The position numbers and the translations under genes were made by a program. This document shows, piece after piece, positions 58,765 through 64,000 of a stretch of DNA of 64,000 bases; within the stretch, counting starts at the first letter, position 1; every line of letters starts with the position of its first letter. The stretch is from Euryodendron excelsum (Eukaryota; Streptophyta; Magnoliopsida; Ericales; Pentaphylacaceae). The notes beneath the pieces were generated by a model. It ran no database searches, had not been told where the DNA came from, and saw nothing but the letters and a program-made list of their open reading frames with translations. The DNA is taken from contig CM065381.1 in assembly GCA_033060915.1 (NCBI GenBank), positions 30,498,336 to 30,562,335 of the forward strand. The letters are read 5' to 3'.

Positions 58765-60860
58765 TGTTGGTCCAAAAGGCAACCCAAGAGGGGCGGTGAA
58801 TTGAGTTTTTCAAAAATTAATAACAATTAAGATTAATTAAAATTAATCTAAGCAATGTAACAGTGATCAATCTATATGCAATGCAATATAATCAGAGAAA
58901 GGAAAGAAAATAGAGCATAAAAAAGAACACACAGATTTACCGAGGTTCAACCACAACCCGTGGTCTACGTCCTCACCCTAAGACCTCCTTGAAGTCTTCT
59001 TCTACTATGTAATCACCTATTACAAATGAGCTACTGATTGACAAAGTGCTCAGCTCATTATACACAAGAACTCCTCACCGAGCTCTTTAATCTTCAAGTG
59101 GTTTTGTCCAAGCTCCACTCAAACTTACAAGAGTTTTGCTTTTACAAGAGAACTCTCAAACTCTCAATTAGAAGTGTATAAAAGTATACAAGTAACTAAC
59201 ACACTCTCTAGCAAGAGTAGATTTTACAATCTGAGCTCACAGATGAAGACAGGAAGAATATCAGAGTATATCAGTGGATCAGTCAGTTGAATCTAGTTTT
59301 TGTCTTCAATCCCTTAAATAAATGCAGCTGGAAGCTTGTATATAAACCCCTGTTATTAATTCCATCCGTTAGAGATTGTTGGGTATCATTAATGCACGTC
59401 CAGTCCGTTATAACGTTACGAAAAATAGTCGTTATATCCAAGGAGTAGGCTCCAAGTTTGTGGAGTCGACATTTTCTATTTCTGCATTTACCAGATGTTG
59501 TTCACTGACTTCATGAGTCCGTTCTTCATATTAATGAGGCAACTCCTTGTTCATTCTGTCTTCACATCTTTGATTTCTACTGTCATAAGGCGACTCTTCA
59601 TCTTCAGAAGTCTGCTCTTTGTTCATTTGATCTTTAGCCTTTTACTTCTGTTGTCATGAGGCGACTCTTCATCTTCATGTGTCCTCTCATTGATTATGTC
59701 ATCTTTAAGCCTTTGCGTCTGTCTCCATGAGGCGACTCTTTATTTCAATGAGTCCACTCTTTGTTTATTCGGTCTCCAAGCTTTTTGCTTCTGTGATCAA
59801 GAGATGACTCTTCATTTTTCATGAGTTCGCTCATTGTTCATTTTGTTTTCAGGCCTTTTGCATCTGTGATCAAGAGGCGACTCCTCATTTCCATGAGTCC
59901 CCTCATTGTCCAGAAATTTGCTTTCTGACTTCCAATAATCTAGCTCATCTCAGCACTGATATAAGATCTTCAAGGAGTATTTTTTTGGGATATGATGATC
60001 AATTAAATCTCTTTAACTCATCATAATTAATTTCTATTCAATTTGGATTGAATTAATCATTGGATATTGATCTTCTCTTGACTCTCAGACTGTCAAAGCT
60101 TCATTCGATCAATGTTCATCTTTTCTTCTTCATTTGCAAAACTTTCTTCTTTCATTGTAGAACATTATCTTTTAATGCCAAGCTTCCTTAACTGCGTAGA
60201 GCTTCACAATGCTTTATGTCTGATTTCTTCCCTTTGATAGCAATTCTTCTTTCTTATTTACAGATCACTTTAATGAGACTTTTGCAGGCTTGATGAAATC
60301 TCTTCATACATCTAATCTTTATTGATTTTTTATATTGTAGAAGAATTCTTTACTTGGATTCCATGTAGAGATCAGACAATCATTGTGAGTTTTCTTTCTC
60401 AGCAACTTCAATCATATTGTCTTGAATTGATCTTTGCATACTAGATGAAGTCATCTCTTGAGCATTTTCAATCTCTTCAACAATCAATTACTTTTCAACT
60501 GATCATTGCACATTCTGATGAGGTCTTCTACTTTCTTGAGTACAAATCAATCTTCATTGAGTCTTATGCATACTTGATAGAAGTTTCATTTGAACACTTT
60601 CAATCTCTTCGAATGTAGAACATTTGTTTGAAGTAGAGATAGGCATCACTCTTCTGTTTGGTTCATTGCATAGCTCTTGAAATTCATTGCTTAATCTTAA
60701 ATTTGTTGTGCATTCTCTTTGACATGCATTAGACTTAAGATTAAACTTTAAGTTTAAATTATGAACTTTGTTAATCTGTACACTAAGTAGATTCATTAGT
60801 AAAATAACACAGGGTTTAGTTATCATCAAAATCAACGTGGGAATTAACCTTGAGTCAACA
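58765..60860 (-). repeat. 3' LTR of a Sirevirus-like copia element (2096 bp)
   Basis: On the - strand it begins TGTTGACTCAAGG right after a polypurine tract and ends TTTTGGACCAACA. The flank at 58760-58764 is GTACA, the expected left half of the target duplication; the right half is outside the window. It contains a ~72 bp tandem repeat (59545-59900). No gene lies within it. Confidence 0.75.
59545..59900. repeat. ~72 bp tandem repeat inside the copia LTR
   Basis: GGCGACTC (once GATGACTC) recurs at 59589, 59660, 59731, 59803 and 59876, spacing 71-73. Each copy is followed by TTCAT..TCATGAGTCC and TTGTTCATT..GTCTT..GCTTCTGT. The same GAGGYGACTC/GAGTCGACTC words recur near 63310-63410. Confidence 0.8.
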
Positions 60861-60861
60861 A

Positions 60862-60874
60862 TCTCCCCCTTTTT
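60862..60874 (-). other. Polypurine tract of the Sirevirus-like element
   Basis: AAAAAGGGGGAGA on the - strand, preceded by GTTATCATC and followed by the LTR start TGTTGACTC. This layout is typical of plant copia elements. Confidence 0.8.
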
Positions 60875-61784
60875 GATGATAACAAAACCTTTGCAAAATA
60901 ATTTCATATAAGATTAAATGAAATGAATAAAGTTAAATAACATACCAATAAGGAAACTCCCCCTTTGTTTCATAATTAAGTAAATGATGCTTAGAGGATA
61001 AAAATATTTCAAAAACAATTTTCAGGTAGTTTTTGTCGAGTGATTCAAAAATATTTTCAGGGAAATAAATCATGATGCTCCCCCTGAGAACATGCTTGAC
61101 ATTTATCAGGGAATAAGCAATTCATTTTATTTCATTTTCACTTAATGCCAATACATTAAACACTTTATGTTCATTTTAGTAAATTTTCATTTCTTGTCCA
61201 ATTCTACTAAATACTCAATTGATAATTTTATCAATTTTGCTCAAATACTTCTCCCCTTTTTAACTTAAACACAATTTATCTTGTTTAATACAATTTTGCT
61301 CTAATCATATCTAATTTTGCCGAAACTATATCACAATATATCTAATTTTGCCAATAAAATTTTGCCAAAATTATATCACAATATTTCTCCTCTTTTTTGT
61401 TAATGTATCAAAAAGAGAATGAGAATGATACTAATAGAGTGAGAATGATAGACATGTACAATAGCAAAAAAAAATATTAAAAACAGAATAGATAATGATA
61501 GAGAATCAATCAAACAAGCAAGTTATCAAAGCAATCACATTTGATACCAGAATAAAATGATATTTCATTGATGGAACCATTGAGATTACAGCGAAATAAG
61601 ATTACAAAATTTGTACATTTATCATGTCCATAAAAAGTATGTCAAGTATAATCAAAACAATTAGTTAAAACAAAAGAGATGTTATAACAGGGCCATAAGG
61701 AAAACAGATGTAATGAGATGAGAGGAAATATGAGGTGAGGAGAGGTGATAGAGGTAAGGATAAGTAGAATGAGAAAAGGAGAGT
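60875..61784 (-). other. Non-coding spacer of the Sirevirus-like element
   Basis: AT-rich DNA between the extra ORF and the polypurine tract, with repeated AATTTTGCC/TATATCACAATAT motifs near 61300-61385. No frame of note. Confidence 0.5.
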
Positions 61785-63092
61785 CTAGTGAGCTTCAGAT
61801 TCAGTGGTCGAAGAGTCCTTTTCCCTAGCTTCTTCCCTTTCTTGTGTTTCCTCTTCTTTGTCTTCTTCATTAACTTCTTCCTCTTCTTCTTCCTCTTCTA
61901 CCATTTTCCCTTTGGCATTTCTTAACAATTGAACTTCCTTTTTGAGTTCTCTCATTTTTCTTTCGAAAATCATCATCCTTGTATTTACAATATCTGCCTT
62001 GTGATGTAATTTGTCCAGAGATTCCATAACTTGAGTTATAAAAGAATTCAAATTCCCTGTACTTTCTTGTAATTTTGAACTCAATAATCTTCTTGTGCTT
62101 CTCTGCCTCGAGGTGCTCCCAGATGGAGCTTTTTCTTTTGACGTACTTTCCCCTTCTGTTTTCTTTGGAGTCCATTTGTTGTTCTTGAAAATATACTCCA
62201 TTCTCTTGAGTGTTCTCTCATTGTACTCATCACTAATGGCTTTGGGGATTATCTTCTTCTCATTTTTCAGATCAATTTCAAAATGCTTGAAAACCTTTGT
62301 CAAGAAAATTCCATATGGTAAAGTGATTTTGGAGATTGTAGCCTTATATATATTATCCAAGATAAACAGAGGCAAATCTATTCTTGAATCAGTTATATAT
62401 GCCCATAGGAAGAACAAAACATTTTCCGAAACATAATCATACTTCCCAGTTTTGGGAGTAAATATGGTGCAGGTAAAGTGATGAATAAGCCTTAATTCAA
62501 GAGGTAGATCAGTGGCAAGGGGCTGTACATTTTCATCCATGTCTTTTCCATATAAGGCTTTCAATTGGTCTTTTCTAGAGACACCATCTCTATAAACTTC
62601 TCCACCAATTCTGATTCCAAGAATGTGTCTAATCACTTCTCTATCGAAATTGATGGTAATTCCTTTAACATAACTTTTGATAGACACTTCTCCAAATTCC
62701 CTTTCAGCATTTGAACAGAAATAAGCAACCAAATCAGGGTAAACATCATCCCTGAGTGTTGTCATATATTTCCACCCTAGGTTTCCAAATTTTGTACCAA
62801 ATTCGAACTTATGAAGATCAAAGAATTTGTAATCTACTCATCTTCTATTGAACACTTTTCTAAGAGAAAAGATCGAATTGTACTTTTCTTGGGCCTTGCC
62901 CTCACTAAAATATAATTCATTCCATTACAGGACTGCTGAGGATGAAGCTTCTCCAGTTTTACTCTTCTTGCGCTTCCCTTTGTCTTTGCTAGACCGTCCT
63001 TTGGATTTTCTCTTTGGCTTTGTTGAAGTAGGAGCTGGTACTACTACTAAGGCTTTGGACATCTTTTTCGGTTTAGAGGTTTTGGGAGCCAT
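61785..63092 (-). pseudogene. Extra ORF downstream of copia pol, plant-transposon-protein-like, two stops
   Basis: A single - strand frame runs from the ATG at 63092 (MAPKTSKPKKMSKALVVVPA) to the stop at 61785, 435 codons, broken by TAA at codon 56 (62925-62927) and TGA at codon 85 (62838-62840). The part from codon 110 on is open. Residues 1-55 are basic and K/S-rich. About 80-300 resembles the putative plant transposon protein domain (YPDLVAYFCSNAEREFGEVS, SYVKGITINFDREVIRHILG, a VLFFLWAYIT block). About 320-390 is a likely coiled coil (MESLDKLHHKADIVNTRMMI). The tail is an acidic run VEEEEEEEEVNEEDKEEE. It lies between RNase H and the 3' LTR on the same strand, where Sirevirus-type elements keep additional ORFs. 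Family assignment is by memory of motifs. Its role is unknown to me. Confidence 0.65.
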
Positions 63093-63587
63093 TGTAGGAT
63101 AAAGGAAGGTTGAGTTTAGTGAGAATGGAAAGTAGATCGATTAAGGTTTATAAAGAGATTGAGATGAAGATTTGCGATGATTGAGAGTTACGGTTGGGTT
63201 TTGGTGCGAACAGGAAAGCGGGAGAGAAAACGAGTGAGAGTGAATGAGTTAGAGGGAAATTTTGAATATTTGTAAAATTGGCTTCGTCAAAATATATAGG
63301 CCCGAAGCATGAGGTGACTCATGAACTAAATGAGCCGACACATGCCGTGTTAATGAAATGATTTAAGTCCACTGTCATGATGAGTCGACTCTATGAAATA
63401 AAGTGTCGACTCTTTCACTCAAACTGAGCATGTAAATCATAAGGATTTCATGAAATGATCTTTTTCAAGATAAAGATTGTCTTAATATGATCATATAATG
63501 CATCATGAATTCAATAAAAGCATTTCATATGAATGATAAACACATTTAAACATTCAAAGCACAAATTTCACTCAAATCAAACATATT
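63093..63587 (-). other. Spacer between copia pol and the extra ORF
   Basis: No coding frame. It contains GAGTCGACTC and GTGTCGACTC palindromic words near 63380-63415, which echo the 72 bp repeat of the LTR. Confidence 0.5.
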
Positions 63588-64000
63588 TTAGGATAAATGA
63601 TCACTAATCCCTAATTCTTTTCTAATCATACAAAAACGATCTTCACTTAATGGTTTAGTAAAGATATCAACTAATTGTATCTCAGTGCACACAAAGTCAA
63701 GTTCTATATCACCTTTTTGTATATGAACACGTATAAAGTGATATCTGATTTTAATGTGTTTTGTGCGAGAGTGTTGAATATGATTCTTAGTCAAGTTTAT
63801 TGCACTAGTATTATCACATTTAATAGGACTATGATCAAACAAGATTCCATAATCTTCTAATTGTTTTTTGATCCACAACACTTGTGCATAACAACTACCA
63901 GCTACTACATATTCAGCCTCAGCTGTGGAGAGAGCAACTGAATTTTGTTTTTTTGCTAAACCAAGATACAATCATATTGCCTAGGAGTTGGCAAGAGCCA
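63588..64000 (-). pseudogene. pol: 3' end of Ty1-copia pol: RNase H, frameshifted, runs off the window
   Basis: Reads KKQNSVALSTAEAEYVVAGS (the conserved A-E-A-E-Y of copia RNase H), IKCDNTSAINLTKN, SRTKHIKIRYHFIR and VDIFTKPLSEDRF to a stop at 63588. Upstream of the lysines the frame changes: an A run of seven (63948-63954) stands where six would keep CQLLGNMIVSWFS in phase with SKKQNS. The protein beyond this point lies in another frame, so this copy is disabled or has a sequencing error in the homopolymer. It belongs to the same element as the extra ORF and the LTR at 58765-60860. Confidence 0.88.

Overview
The window is nuclear DNA from a flowering plant, almost certainly a eudicot with a repeat-rich genome. 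Evidence: one intron-bearing plant hormone gene of the GH3 family, AT-rich intergenic DNA, and plant-type LTR retrotransposons (Ogre/TAT-like Ty3-gypsy, Ty1-copia including a Sirevirus-like element, and hAT-like DNA elements). The species cannot be read from the sequence.

Layout. 1-7100 is AT-rich intergenic DNA with two decayed, reverse-oriented copies of one LTR family (called C here). 7101-43357 is one very large, heavily interrupted Ogre/TAT-type retrotransposon on the + strand. It has a 4.7 kb 5' LTR (A1), a primer-binding site, a leader, a broken gag, no recognisable protease/RT/RNase H/integrase, an antisense plant-mobile-domain (PMD) reading frame, a 3' region with a ~100 bp tandem repeat, a polypurine tract, and a 3' LTR (A2). 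At least four solo LTRs lie inside it: C3 in the leader (TSD TGTAG), B1 in the antisense ORF (TSD ATAAT), B2 in the 3' LTR (TSD CTACG/CTACA), and A3 nested inside B2 (TSD GGGTA). A2 loses its last ~105 bp at a chimeric junction with a piece of an LTR-B tandem array and a copia fragment (43358-43771). 43772-46290 holds a fourth C-family copy and a 109 bp tandem duplication.

The only apparently functional host gene is 46532-51367 on the - strand: a four-exon GH3.10 (DFL2)-like acyl-acid amido synthetase of 593 residues with all splice sites and motifs intact. Its third intron carries a 686 bp hAT-type element with an exact 8 bp target duplication. Its TATA-like box lies between a (CT)22 and a (GA)20 microsatellite, which together form an inverted repeat.

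51659-58119 is AT-rich intergenic DNA with a second decayed hAT-like element and a possible MITE. 58120-64000 holds an old copia RNase H pseudogene (- strand) interrupted by a Sirevirus-like copia element (- strand). Visible parts of the latter are the end of pol (RNase H, with a one-base frameshift), an extra downstream ORF resembling the putative plant transposon protein domain with two premature stops, a polypurine tract, and a 2.1 kb 3' LTR; the rest lies beyond the window.

The most unusual material is in the A/B LTR system. It includes a gag-only giant element with an antisense PMD frame, a stack of four insertion layers datable from target duplications, three perfect palindromes directly upstream of the LTR TATA box that recur in degenerate form near the polypurine tract, and a repeated GAGCGTCT/AGACGCTC inverted repeat.
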